Assembly: GCA_003990745.1 (NCBI GenBank)
Contig: RBNI01005044.1
Location: forward strand, 1 to 13,086
Reading direction: 5' to 3'
DNA from: Jimgerdemannia flammicorona
Taxonomy: Eukaryota > Mucoromycota > Endogonomycetes > Endogonales > Endogonaceae
Length of the DNA stretch: 13,086 bases
Shown here: piece by piece, positions 1-11,300 of the stretch
Layout: each line of letters opens with the position of its first letter
How positions within the stretch are numbered: the first letter of the stretch is position 1
Position numbers and translations under genes: made by a program
The notes under the pieces: generated by a model
What the model was told of the DNA's origin: nothing
Database searches by the model: none
The model's input: the letters and a program-made list of their open reading frames with translations, nothing else

Positions 1-489
1 TTTTTTATAGTCACTTGGACTGCCCTTTATTATCTCAATCTATAAATAATAATACAATTTCACCTACATCCCCTCAACTGATACCCCTCAGATCCCCCTA
101 TCTACCAACCACCCCTCCCTGTCAGAGGATAACCCAGTCACCCACTACTTGAATCCTCCCTCCACTTTTCTGACAAATACAATTCACCAAACTCCATTGA
201 CTCCCCCCACCCCACCCTCTCCACCAGCTGTTCAAAATGTCCAGTAACAGCTATTCCCATCGTACCACCCTAGTCCCAACCCCAATCTGCTGGCCCCTCT
301 CAAATATATGTAACCAATGCCCAGCCAGCCCAACCCAAATTGCCAGAGCCCATCCCAAATTGCCAGAGCCCAACCCAGGGTCAGCCATTCATCCTCAACC
401 CCTCCCACTAGCCTTTGGCAGAGGTCTCCCCATCTCCCCCCTTCCCCCCCCAACCAGGATCATAGCCCTAATCAGCCTACAATATGGCA
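1..489 (-). other. 3' untranslated region of LINE copy A
   Basis: This stretch lies downstream of the ORF2 stop at 490-492. I find no convincing coding signal in it. The open frames on either strand are low-complexity P/S/T- or W/G-rich translations. Positions 1-6 are a T run, possibly the edge of the poly(A) tail. Similarity to the equivalent 3' region of copy C (8151-8391) is weak by eye, so untranslated sequence either diverged fast or was never shared. Confidence 0.5.
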
Positions 490-3400
490 TCAAAATTCCC
501 CTAAGATATCATACTTGCCAAGCCAATGTTCAGGTGTTTGTACCACTCTCCCCTCCTGTCCAACATCTATATATTCCTCACACTCAAACTTGCCATCCAC
601 TATCAAATGTCTAGACTGATAGTTCAACATCACATTCCACTGCAGAAACCACCACCAAACCACCCAGAACTTGGAGGAGAGCCACCACATCACCTGCTTG
701 CTCCAAAGCCAAATACTATTCCAGTCCCACTCCTCACCAATCCCAACCATCTGCCATACTTCAGGCCACAGGTCTTCTCCTAAGCCCCACATACAATCCA
801 TTTCATCACTAAGCCAGAAATCCTCCACCAATATACCACTCAGCAGTAACCTGTCCCATCTCCATATCTGTGGTCCCCAATCCACCTCCCCCTCATCCCT
901 CTGCCACTGAAGTCTAATTCTTCTTACACCATCCACCACTCCCCACTAAAAGCCCTTGTACCACATCCTCTTGCTCCCATCCAGGGCCACCATCACAAGC
1001 AGATTACCAGATGCTCCATGGGGAGAATACTGGACCTCCCACACCCTCTGCATAAGTGGTACCCACTTCTGGCCCCTCAACTTGCTTGCCCTCTTCAGCC
1101 ACCACACTCTCAAACAATGAAGGCATTTGGTAAAGTCCACCATGCCTAGCCTGCCTTTGTCCACAGGTAGGGTCAGAACCTCCTATCCTATCTGACTTTG
1201 CTGCCCAGCCCAAATCCATGATCTTGCGATCTTCTGTAGTCACCTGACCACCCATGCTGGAAAGTCCAGATGATATACCACATATCATAGCTTCAGCAGC
1301 CAATATATATTCAGCAACATCACCCTTCCTGCTAAGGATATATGCCAACTGCCCCACCATAAAAGTACATTTCCCCATATCAGGAGTTGCTGTTCCTACT
1401 AAGTATGGGGCAGGAGAGATCCATATACTGAGAAGTATATCCCCAGGTAGTGAACTGGATCTCCTACTGGTACCACCATTCTAATCATGTCACCACCAAC
1501 TATTCTGCCACCTAGCACCAGTGTCTCACATTTGTGCCAGTTGAGTTTAGCACCTGAGCCCCTCTCATACCATTCCACAAACCTTCTTAATTCCTCTATA
1601 TCCTCCAATAAACCCAGTCTAACCACCATATCATTTGCAAAGACACCCACTTTCCAGTTAATCCCTAGAATATTCAAATTCCCAATTCAACACCAGATTC
1701 TGTCCAATAGGGGCTCCAAGGAAAGGGCATATAAGATGAGTGACAAAGGATCTCCTTGTGGGACCCTACAACTAAGGGAAAAAGTTACACTCCTGTGTCC
1801 ATTGACTACCAATGTTGTCTGACTGTTTTCCAAAAGACTGATTACTGACCTCCTGAACTCTGGGGGAACACCAACCCCCTCCAGCCAGATCCTCCTCACT
1901 CTGTCATATGCCTTCTCCTGATCCAGAAACACTAATCTGTCATCAACTCCAGCAGCCCAGGCCCCTTCAATCACTCCATAGATCCAAGCTGTCCCATCTC
2001 AGATCAACCAACCACCCATAAACCCTCTTTGCTCTACTCCTAGTACTTGCTGAGTGATCCTCTGCAGTCTAGTCACCAAGACCTTTGTCACCAGTTTGCA
2101 GTCTATGTTGAGGAGCATGATCAGTCACCAGTTCTTCAAATCTTCTCTTCTCTCCTTATTCTTATAGAGCAAGGAGACCAGCCCTAGGCACTAGCCTCCA
2201 ATCTAAGTTCCAGACTGAAGAACCTCACTACACATTATTATCATCTCCTCCAATACCACTGCCACCCCAGCCATCTTCTTCCAAAAATCCCAGGGAAGTC
2301 TATCCTCTCCCAGAGCCATTCTCTTGCTTGTGGAAGCCAAGACCTTGCAAATTTTCTCCCCCCTCACTGGGTTCCCCAGAGTCCCCAGGCCCATTGCTGG
2401 GTCTGAATGCCAATCCTCCAACTGCCTTTCAATGTTCAAGGCATCTTCACACCCTTCTTCCTCACTCTATAAATTCTCTCAGTGGATCCTTAGTAATCCC
2501 AGAATTGCCAGAGTCTCTACCACTATCTCTCTATCCACATCCAAGAGCACATCCTACTGCTGTATAGTTCTCCACACTTGTAGCAACCATGATAAAAACC
2601 TAGTGGGTCTCTCTCCCTCCTCCAAACCTTGCCACCTCAGCCTTACCACCATCTCCTTCAGCTTAACCTCTTCCTCCATTCATATCACTTCCTTAGGCTC
2701 CTTAACTTCCTTTTAAAACTGTGCAATACACCAGTCAGCCACCTTCTAATCCTCCAGCACCCCCATCCATCTCTCCAGGAGTGCCACCAATCTCTGCAAA
2801 GCCTATAGTACTCTCTGCTACTGCTGAATACTCCTTTCTTTTCCTGCTTCCCTCCAGTATCCCTGAGCACTCGACTTCAGCCTCCTCCAGCGATCCCCAA
2901 TCACCAGGCCCTATTCCTGCCACCTACCAATTTTCCCAATAACCTTCTCCTCCTAGTCTGCCCATAAAGCACCATCCTCCAACAAAGTGAAATTCAGTTT
3001 CCAATGTCCAAGCCCATCCCTACTTCCACCAAACCTCCCCCCCCCCTAACAGACCCCAGTGATCTGACCATAGACACCAAACCACCTCCAGTGTAGCCCA
3101 GACATCCACTCCCCAGCACTCCACCATCAATATCCAGTTGATCCAGGAGTCCAGCCCTGCTGCCCAGTGAGTATAAATTCAACAATCTTCCCAAAACTGT
3201 CTCTCTGAATCAACCAAAGAACTCAACCTCTCCATCTCCATCCAATCATCCAGTCTGCTACTCCTGCTTCTCACTCCTCTCTCTCTATCAGTTCTGTCTA
3301 CTACATTATTCTATGCCATGTTGAAGTCACCCCCCAGGCAGTCAATCTCCACCTCACTCATGACACCAGCCTCTTTCAAATTTCTAATCCAATCCACCCA

Positions 3401-3740
3401 TTTCCCCCTCTCCACCAGGCAGTAATATGACCCAACTATCAAAGAACTCTATCTAGGTCTCTTCTACACTCTCCACACCAACTGACTCCCCCAATGTCCA
3501 ATATTCTCAATGTCTCCCATCCCTTTTCAAACTAGGATATCCACCCACCCAGTCCACACTGCTGCCCCCCCCTCCTATTCCCTAGTCATCCTGTAAGTCT
3601 ACATCTACTTTATACTGTATATTCTGCAGTAAGAAGATATCTGCATCCAATCTCTTTAGTCAACCAAATATGTAATTTCACTGAGCTGCCCCCCTCAACC
3701 CATTCATGTTCAAAGTGAATATTCTAGTTATACTGTTCAT
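490..3740 (-). pseudogene. LINE copy A ORF2: endonuclease, reverse transcriptase and degenerate C-terminal finger (broken)
   Basis: ORF2 encodes the LINE replication enzyme that nicks target DNA and copies element RNA into it. From the ATG at 3740 the start MNSITRIFTLNMNGLRG is the usual N-terminal strand of an AP-type endonuclease. GDFNM lies at 3317-3331. A linker follows (about 2950-2450). The RT has GEDRLPWDFWK at its start (about 2203-2439), an FMGGWLI segment with an in-frame stop near 2010, FLDQEKAYDRV at 1897-1929 (motif A), PQGDPLS at 1741-1761 (motif B) and FAND at 1630-1641, where FADD is expected. The RLGMVDFTK post-RT segment is near 1100-1160. A tryptophan-rich tail ends with a finger remnant (C, H kept, two Cys replaced by Tyr) and the stop at 490-492. 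Several stops and at least four frame changes make it inactive. Confidence 0.85.
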
Positions 3741-4684
3741 ATTGAATAATATTTGAATTTGAGAACCCAGTCTATATTCTCTGCTCATTTCATCCCCAGT
3801 CAGATCCAAGTGCCACTTAGCTTCCAAGTCACCTTCCACTATAGCCTGAGCATCCAGTGCCTCTAAGAGTTCTTGACATTCCACCTTGACTACCTCCACA
3901 ATCATTTCCCTGGCCCTCTCCCTCGACACTATAAAAAGATTCCAATACCATCAACTGCACCACTCAGGGGTTCCAGTATATATACCTGGCCATAGGGACC
4001 ACCACTCTACACACTATCACCCCCTTCTCCATGGCCACCAACAATGCCTCCTCTTCCTCAAACCCAACCTTGACCCCTTCTTTCCCCTTCCAGAACTTCA
4101 CTGAAGCTGCCCCCTTCACCTCCTGTACCACCAGCCCTAAGATCATCCTTACAGTCACCACTAAGCCCCTGAAATACAATATAATAGTGAATTCTGACCT
4201 TGATTTCTTGAGTAATGGTGTCAATACCATGCCCATCACACCATCTGCCAGGTCCCTGGGTCTTGTGTCCACTCTCTGTCCTGAACCACCAACCACCATC
4301 ACATTTGGATTTTTTTTCAGATCCCCAGTCACAGCTCTATTAACAGTCACATCTCCAGCCCCTACTCTCCCCCCTCCCCTACTGCCCAACCCTCTCATAG
4401 AGGCCCCTCCCTGTCCCTCAACAGTAGCTGTCGACACCTTCTCCAGATCTAGCCAACTATCTAGACCAGAAGCCATTCTCCCCATCTTAACTTTGTCTAC
4501 AAAGGTCATCCTCTCTTCTCCATATTGCCTCAATCTGCCTCTTCCTCCTCCACCAGTACCACAGCCAGCTATAGAAGGCCCTGACATTCCCAATCATCCC
4601 CCCTCCTCCTTTCTACATACTGCCAGTCAAAGGCACTATTGCCCCCTGGCTGGCATGCTTACTCATATATTCATTGCTGTCCAT
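3741..4684 (-). pseudogene. LINE copy A ORF1 (gag-like), internally shortened and frameshifted
   Basis: ORF1 proteins of LINEs are RNA-binding particle proteins. The likely start is the ATG at 4684-4682, giving MDSNEYMSK, which aligns with the start of ORF1 in copy B. A stop and frame change occur near 4610. The frame open from 4593 to 3964 holds the block KNPNV, then RDLADGV, LLKKSRSEF, GLVVTVRMILGLV and ASVKFWK, which is repeated closely in copy B at 7245-7685. After about 3970 sequence equal to roughly 1.2 kb of copy B ORF1 is missing. The rest (3929-3741) resembles the ORF1 C-terminus. The terminal stop is lost, so the frame from 3929 runs straight into ORF2 (ATG 3740). An alternative is that A is a subfamily with a genuinely shorter ORF1. 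Confidence 0.7.
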
Positions 4685-4764
4685 GTTGCTAGTTGCCTTT
4701 TATCAAAAATGCTGTAGAAAGTGTTGTCTGAGTCTTGTATCACCTGAATATTACCAGTAAAAGG

Positions 4765-6027
4765 TGAGAGTACTTGCCTCCACCTCTTCTTCAGTATCCC
4801 TAAGATCTGTTGCATACTATGAACTATTTCCTCCTCTGCATCAAGGACCCCATCCCATCAATGCCACACTCTTCTGGCCTGGAGGAGTCTTGAAGTACCT
4901 AGTTGGCCTCTCTCCCTCCTCAAGCCCCTGCCACCTCAGCCTGGCTGCCATTTCTTTCATATAAACTTCCTTCTCCTCTCTCAGTATCTGTTACAGCTCC
5001 ATCACCTCCAATTTCGCACACTCCAACCTCCAATCACTCACCTCTCCTGAGGATATCAAATCTGCCCATATCATCTGCAATCTAATCAACTGATTTGAAG
5101 CATATCTTACTCTTTTCCTTCTCTGCCTCCCTACATCCCTACCCACCTCTCTCCAGTAAACCCTTGAAGCCTCTTTTAACTTCATTTACTGAACACTCAC
5201 TGATGAACCCTTATATAATCTAGCTAGCAATCTTCACTTGGATGTCCTCCACTCATGGGTCCCACAATACTTTCTCAGCCAGCAGAGAGGGGTTAAGGCA
5301 CTAATGTCCTTATCCATCTCCACTCTCCCCAAACTGCCCCTACCCCAGTAGTCTCCAATGATTAGACCACAGGAGGCACCACTCCATCTCCAGGGACTTC
5401 CAGACATCTATGCCCCAGCATTCGGCTGTCAGAACCCAGTCAATCCTCATACCCAGTCTATTCACTCAGTGTGTGTAGACCCTCTTGTCTCCCCACCATG
5501 ATCTGCCCATATCTCCTATGGAGCAAAGGTTCTCTACCTCCTTCCAAGCACCCAGACCACCACTCCTCCCACCCATACTCCTCCCACCATCAGTCCTATC
5601 CAACTGAAGATCCCACACCATATTAAAGTCATCTCCTAGAATATCTACTCTTCTTTCAAGAGAATGTCCTCCTCCAAAAGATTCCTAATCTACACAATCT
5701 GCTCACCTCTAGCTGCAGAGCAGTAGCAAGAGCCTACTCTCACTGATTCCCACTCAGGCCAATGCCATTCTCCCCAGACCAAATGGTCACCCCAGCTCCT
5801 GATTCCACCCAAATCTCCTCTACCCATCCTCACCAGAATCACCACTTTGCCACTCCAAGCAGTAGCTCCTCTCCACTCCACCTGATCCTCTCATCCTCAC
5901 ACTGTACATCCTACAGCAAAAAGAGATCAGCCTCCAATCCCTTAAACCAAGTGAAAATGTTCTTATACTGCCCAGATCTCCTTAACCCATTTATATTTAG
6001 AGAGAAAATGTTAGTTGTACTATTCAT
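4765..6027 (-). pseudogene. LINE copy B ORF2, endonuclease part only (broken)
   Basis: The ATG at 6027-6025 gives MNSTTNIFSLNINGL, a LINE endonuclease N-terminus closely matching copies A and C. The block 5690-5881 (WSGKVVILVRMGRGDLGG, ending SCYCSAARGEQIV) matches the same part of copy C. The catalytic box reads DDFNM at 5619-5633, where GDFNM is expected. At 4991-5185 a basic linker (VYWREVGRDVGRQRRKRV) is clearly the same as the linker of copy C at 10545-10775. The frame changes between the ATG and 5881, and there are several in-frame stops. The coding sequence ends at about 4765 before any RT motif, so this copy cannot make an RT. Confidence 0.8.
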
Positions 6028-6057
6028 AAGGAATAATGTTAATAATTGATCCATCCT

Positions 6058-8066
6058 TTACAAATCCACATTCAACTCCTTCTGAGCCAAGTCCAAGTCA
6101 TATTCGGCAGCCAGTTCCTTCTTTTCAGCCACCTTCACCTCCAACCCAACCAGAAGTTCAGCCATCTCCCCATTCTCCTTTTCATCAAAGTCCTCATGAT
6201 ACTCCAGGCATGTCTCCTGCCAAAGTTCTAAACCATGATACTCAGCCCAACAGTAGGCAGCCTGCTCACCAGCAATGACTGCCAGCTCAGCCTCTCTCTT
6301 CTTATCAACCTCATATCTCTTCTCCTCCAGGAAAATCACAAGTACCTCTGCCTTCAGTACCTCCACTACCCCATCTCCATGCAGAATCTGTGCTCAATGC
6401 TCCTCACTCATCACTCACAGGTCCACTTCCCCCAACTACTCAGCTGTGAAGTTATCTATCATCTTGCTCATCCACAGCAGGTTCCCCACCTCCTTCCCTC
6501 CAGGCATCCCTGGCCTTCCTGCATCCAGCATCATAGTGTCTGCCCCTACACTTGTAGTCTCATCCCACCCCTCCTCTGGGACATCCACCAGTTCATCCTC
6601 ACTAACTGCCACCACCTGTCTTCCTTTTCTCACATCAGGAACCCCAAAATGTACTTGCTGAGCACCCTGCATCATCTCATCCTTTGCTGCCTAACCCCTT
6701 GCTGTTGGACCCCACCTGATCAGAGGGAGAGTGTCACCCAAGACTGGCTCCCAAACTTCAAATATACCATCTGCAAATGGGTCCTTGTGCAGTGCCTTCC
6801 CAGCCCCATCCAGGCCCTCCTCCACATTATTTCCTCTCTTACTAGCCCAGATACTCGCCTTTATGCCCTCAGACTTCTCAGTGCCCCCAGCCTTCAACTT
6901 CGCCTCTTCTTCCATGCTTACCAGTAGCTCCCTCTGCCTTCTGCACCCTTGAGCCCTCTCCCACTGCCTCTTGCCAGTGTGAATATGTTTCCCATCAACA
7001 ATCTCCAGATATGTCAACTCTACATACATCTTCCAGGCCTTCACCCTCTGCTCAACAGCTCCACTCAACTCCTCCAGAGCCTCCAACAAGTCCTCCTCCT
7101 CCTCTTTACTCTCTTTCACCCTTGATACCTTACAGACAAAAGCCCCCAACATCATTACTGAAGACCAGTCATTCATCTTCCCTGTGGTCTCCCTCCTAGC
7201 CAGACTAATCCTGACATCGACATTGTCCTGAAGGTGGTCCCCTCTCACATCTGGAAACTGATATTGACCACATTGCCATACTCTGCTATCACCTCCTCCA
7301 CCCTCCTCCTAGTCTCAACCCTTGTCACCATAGGCACCCCCTTCACCAGTAACTGCACCACCCTGGGGTCCAATCTCAAACACCGCACTATAGGGACCAC
7401 CACCTCCCCTACTACCACTCCAGACTTCAAAGCCTCCTCCAATAGGCCTACCTCCTCAAAACCCACCTCCACCCCCTCCAACCCCTTCAGAAACTTCACT
7501 GAAGCCACTCCAGCCACCTGCTCTAAGATAAGCCCCAGAACCATCCTTGTCATTACTGCCAAGCCCTGGAAATACAAGGTTGTAGCAAACTCTGAGATTG
7601 ACTTTTTGAGTAACAGTGCTACTGCCAGCTCTGTCACACCATCAGCCAGGTCCCTCTTCCTCTTTGGGCCCATCTGCCCAGCCATACTATTAATAGTTAC
7701 ATCTGGATTTTTTCCAGATTTCCTGTCATACTACTATCAGCAGTCCCACCCCTACTCCCAGTGACTACTCCACCAGCCCTGCCTCCCACTAGCTGAGGTC
7801 CAGTACTCCCAACTTCTCCTTCTTTGGCTTTCTCTTCCCTCTTGCCTGCCCTCTATAAGCTCTCACTGGCCAACCTCCAGCCCTTAGCATATCTGTAAGG
7901 CTTCTCCCCTTCTACCCTCCAGCCCTACCACTAGTGCTACTTCCACTGCCTGAGCTGTCCTACTCACTTGGACCACTGAAAGACCCCATCCCAAGCCTAT
8001 ACTCTCATCCAACATATTGCCAGTTGAAGGCCCCAGGTCCACCCGACCTAGTATGTATGTCTGCAT
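6058..8066 (-). pseudogene. LINE copy B ORF1 (gag-like RNA-binding protein), most complete copy
   Basis: ORF1 runs from ATG 8066 (MQTYILGRVDLG) to a stop just before ORF2 at 6027, about 670 codons, and is the fullest ORF1 here. Blocks are an N-terminal region (8066-7884), KNPDV near 7705, RDLADGV to ASVKFLKG (7245-7685), then LLVKGVPMVTRVE and RRVEEVIAEYG followed by VVNISFQM. That last string has the strand-helix-strand pattern of an RRM-like fold, a guess from pattern only. A frame change near 7245 moves to the frame that carries DHLQDNVDVRISLA, a charged helical stretch (EEEEDLLEALEELSG), and the C-terminal domain 6366-6058 (AEVLVIFLEEKRYE, WAEYHGLELWQETCLEY). The last domain matches copy C at 12533-12826. 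Several stops are present. It is not functional as it stands. Confidence 0.8.
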
Positions 8067-8150
8067 ATATATTAGTTGCCATAACCTTAGTATCTTTCTC
8101 CAATAAATGGGTCAAAAGTGTATTTTGAAGTTTGTGTTATATGAGTAGTA

Positions 8151-8391
8151 CCCATCAAGATGTCCTCCATCAACTCTTCCCACCTCAATACCCACTCCCT
8201 CAAACTCAAATACTTTCTATCCTCAAACACAAACAGCCAGTGATCTGCCAGTCCTATCCATACTGCCAATATTCAATCCAAAGTCAGTCACTCCTTCTCC
8301 ACCCCCTCACCAATCTATCTCTCAGATCCTTCCATCAATTCCACTCACCATCTCTCCTACATATAGGACCCAATCTATGCCCAACCACAAA
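8151..8391 (-). other. Partial 3' UTR of LINE copy C
   Basis: This sequence follows the ORF2 stop at 8392-8394. It is about 240 nt long, half the length of the matching region in copy A, and has no terminal T run where it meets copy B. I find no coding or RNA signal in it. Confidence 0.45.
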
Positions 8392-11300
8392 TTAAAAATT
8401 ACTATATACCTCACACACTCCCAGCCAATGTTCTGGTATCTGTACAAACCCCTCTTCCTGTCCTACATTATAGCACTCCTTGCAGTCAAAGTTCCCTCCC
8501 TCTACAAGGTGGCCTGAGCAAAAGTTAAGCATAATATTTCTCTACAGTATATACCACTAAACCACCCAGTACTTAGGCAGCAACTACTGCCTAATCTCTG
8601 CACTCTAGGCCCAGACTCTATTCCAGTCCCACTCCTCTCCAATTTCTGCTATCTGCCAGCTGCTAGGCCATACATCCTGTCCCAATCCTTACTGAAACTC
8701 TACTCTATCAATAATATCAAAATCTATAAAGCGGTTGCCCCCCAGTAATACTTGATTCTATCTTCATAACACTGGGCCCCAAGGTATCTCTCCATCATCT
8801 CCCTGTTAGTGAATTCTGATGCAGTAAACCCCATCCACTACTTCCCACCAGAAGTCCTTAAATCTCATTTGCCCACTATTCAGAAGCCCAACTAAGGACA
8901 GTTGATTCTGGGTAGATCCTCTCAGTAAGTATCTCATCTCTCATACCCTCTTCATCAGAGGAACCCAGCTACCACCCCTCAGTTCCACAGCTCTCTTCAG
9001 CCACCATGCTCTCAAACAATACAGCCTCTTTGGAAAGTCAACTAGCCCAAGACCTCCTCTAGCCACTGGCAATAATAAGATTTCCCAGCCAATCTGACTC
9101 CTCTGTCTAGCTAGGATCCAATCTCTAACTAACTTCAATAGCCTCTTCACTACCTAGGCTGAGAAGTCTAGATAATATGCCAAATACCATAACTTCAGCA
9201 TCCAGTAGATATTCAAAATAGTAATGCACTACATTAAATACAAGTAGTGGCCACTCCAACTTCACAAGACCTCCCCCCAGTTAGCCTCCTGCTGCTCCCA
9301 CAAGGTCTTGATAGGACTGGCCCATATACTGAAAGATAAATACCCAAGTATCTCACTGTCTCTCTAGCTGGGACAATTGTTCCAATGACATCCCCTCCCT
9401 TTAGTCTATTACCTAACACTATTATTTCATACTTATGCTAGTTAATTTTAGCCCCAGAGTGTGCCTCATACCACTCCACTGTTTTCTGGAGTTCCTCAAT
9501 ATCAGCAAACGATCTCAGACCAACCACAAAGGCACCAACTTTCCACACAATTCCAAATACTGAAAGCTCTACTATCTTCGGCCAAATCCTATCCATCAAA
9601 GGCTCCAAGGACAGAGTATACAAAATAGAGGACAGTGGGTCCCCCTGGAGAACACCCCTCCCCAGAGGGAATGCTGCCCCTTTATGCCCATTACATATAA
9701 GTATCACTCTACTCCCTTCCAGTAGGCTGATTATTGCTACTTGAGACATCAATTCTGTCCAGGACCTTTGCCAGCCAGACCTGCTGCACATGGTCATATG
9801 CTTTCTTCTGATCCAAGAAGACAAATCTCCCATCCAGTCCACAGGCTTGAACCCCTTCAATAACACTATACACCCAGGCCATGCTATCCCTAATGAGCCA
9901 GCCCTCTACAAAACAACACTGCTCCTCACCCAAGACTTACTGGGCCACCTTCTACAGCCTCACCACCACCACCTTAGTGACCAACTTCCTGTCCATGTCC
10001 AGTAGTATGATGGGCTACCAGTTCTTCCAGTCCTCCCTCCTACCCTTGTCCTTAAAAATCAGAGCCACTAGCCCTAAATCCTGCTCACCCACCCACCTTC
10101 TGGACTATAGTACCAAATCACAAGGTGCTACAACTCCCCCATTACTCCAGGGACTTCCACCATCTTCTTCCAAAAGTCCCAGGGCAGGCCATCCTCTCCT
10201 GGTGCTGTGCCTGATATAGTTATGGCAAGAACCTGGCAAATTTCCTCCTCCTGAACTGGGGCCACCAAGCCACCCAGCCCCTCTACTCACAGTGGGTTCT
10301 ATTCCTCCAAAGTATATTCTATGGTATCAGCATCAGCCCCATCCTCCTCCTCACTCTACAAACCACTCAACCTCTCCTTCAATGAGCCCAGAATATCTTG
10401 TGAACTATGTACCAGCAGACCATCAGTATCAAGAACTCCTTCCAATCTCTGCCTCACTCTCCTCACCTGAAGAGTCCTTGAAAGGTACTTAGAGGCCCTC
10501 TCCCCCTTTTCCAGCCCCTGCTAGCATAATCATGCAGCCAAACCCTATATTCTCATCTCCTTCTCCTCCCTCAATACCTGTTGTAACTCTATAACATCCA
10601 GCTTCACCCTCATCACTCTCCAGTCCTCCACCCCCTCTAGGGCCAAGAGTCCAGCCCAATCTTCCAGAAGTTTAATCAATCTAGCAGAAGCCCAGGTCAC
10701 CCTCCTCCTCCTCTGCCTTCCTGTTGCCTTGCCAGCTTCACTCCAGTAAACCCTAGCAGCCTCCTTCAACCTCACTCACTAGATACCAACTGTGGCCCCC
10801 TCCCATACCCAGCACTCTATTCTCTGCCAAATGTCCTTCACCCACTTGTCCCACAAAACCTTCTCAGCCAACTAAGAGAGATTGAGGTGCCAATGGCCAG
10901 GCCCATTCCCACTCCCCCCAAAATGATTCTGCCCTAACAGCCACCAGTAATTAGACCATAGATACTACTCAGCCTCCAGTGACTTCCAAACATCTAAGCC
11001 CCAGTAGTCTGCTGTCAGCATCCAGTCTATCCTCATATCTAGTCTAGTTGCCCAATATGTATACACTCTCCTATCACCCCAGAACCCCCTGCCAACATCT
11101 ATCAGAGCACTAAGCCTCTCTACTTCCTCCCACATCTCCAGCCCCCCACTCTTGCTCTTTGGCCCCCTGCTCACTGTATCTATCAATGCCTTCTGGATCA
11201 TATTAAAGTCTCCTCTAAGAATGTCCACTCCAGCCTTTGTAAGGGTCCCACTCTCCAGGAGTCTCTTCACCCACTCTACTCTCTCACCACATACAGTAGA

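Larger units (their letters stand above)
1..4750 (-). mobile_element. LINE copy A, L1/Tad1-like non-LTR retrotransposon (decayed)
   Basis: This minus-strand element reads 5' to 3' from about 4750 down to 1. In order it has a short 5' UTR, ORF1 (start near 4684), ORF2 (3740 to 490) and a 3' UTR. Evidence is homology with copies B and C in the window plus LINE motifs in the translation: GDFNM endonuclease box, FLDQEKAYDRV and PQGDPLS reverse transcriptase boxes. The 5' end is placed by alignment of about 4690-4745 with about 8085-8150 of copy B. It is uncertain by some tens of bases. Six T at positions 1-6 could be the start of its poly(A) tail, but the window edge prevents a decision. Stops and frameshifts throughout make it non-autonomous. 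The Tad1/L1 clade assignment is inference. Confidence 0.85.
4765..8150 (-). mobile_element. LINE copy B, 3'-truncated in this window
   Basis: This minus-strand LINE of the same family has a 5' end near 8150, ORF1 (8066 to about 6058) and the start of ORF2 (6027 to about 4765). It stops in the endonuclease-RT linker, exactly where the 5' end of copy A begins. The RT and 3' UTR are absent and there is no poly(T) at the junction. This is what an insertion of A into B would leave, with the rest of B left of the window. The 5' UTR is about 80 nt. Both boundaries come from alignment by eye with A and C and are approximate. Confidence 0.8.

Noticed and set aside
237..619. Open + strand frames rich in Pro, Ser and Thr, here and at 4031-4717, 6235-6927, 7234-7764 and 9881-10219
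   Set aside because: They lie opposite LINE coding sequence or UTR, have low-complexity composition explained by the C-rich strand, and show no domain or conserved motif. They are antisense shadows.
4311..4318. T8 run as a possible poly(A) tail of another insertion
   Set aside because: On the minus strand it encodes the Lys-Lys of KKNPNV, a block conserved in copy B (KNPDV near 7705), so it is ordinary ORF1 coding sequence.
9500..9512. FAD in RSFADIEEL of copy C as the RT catalytic box
   Set aside because: Alignment with copy A puts this string opposite LGLLEDIEEL, downstream of the true FADD site. The resemblance is chance.
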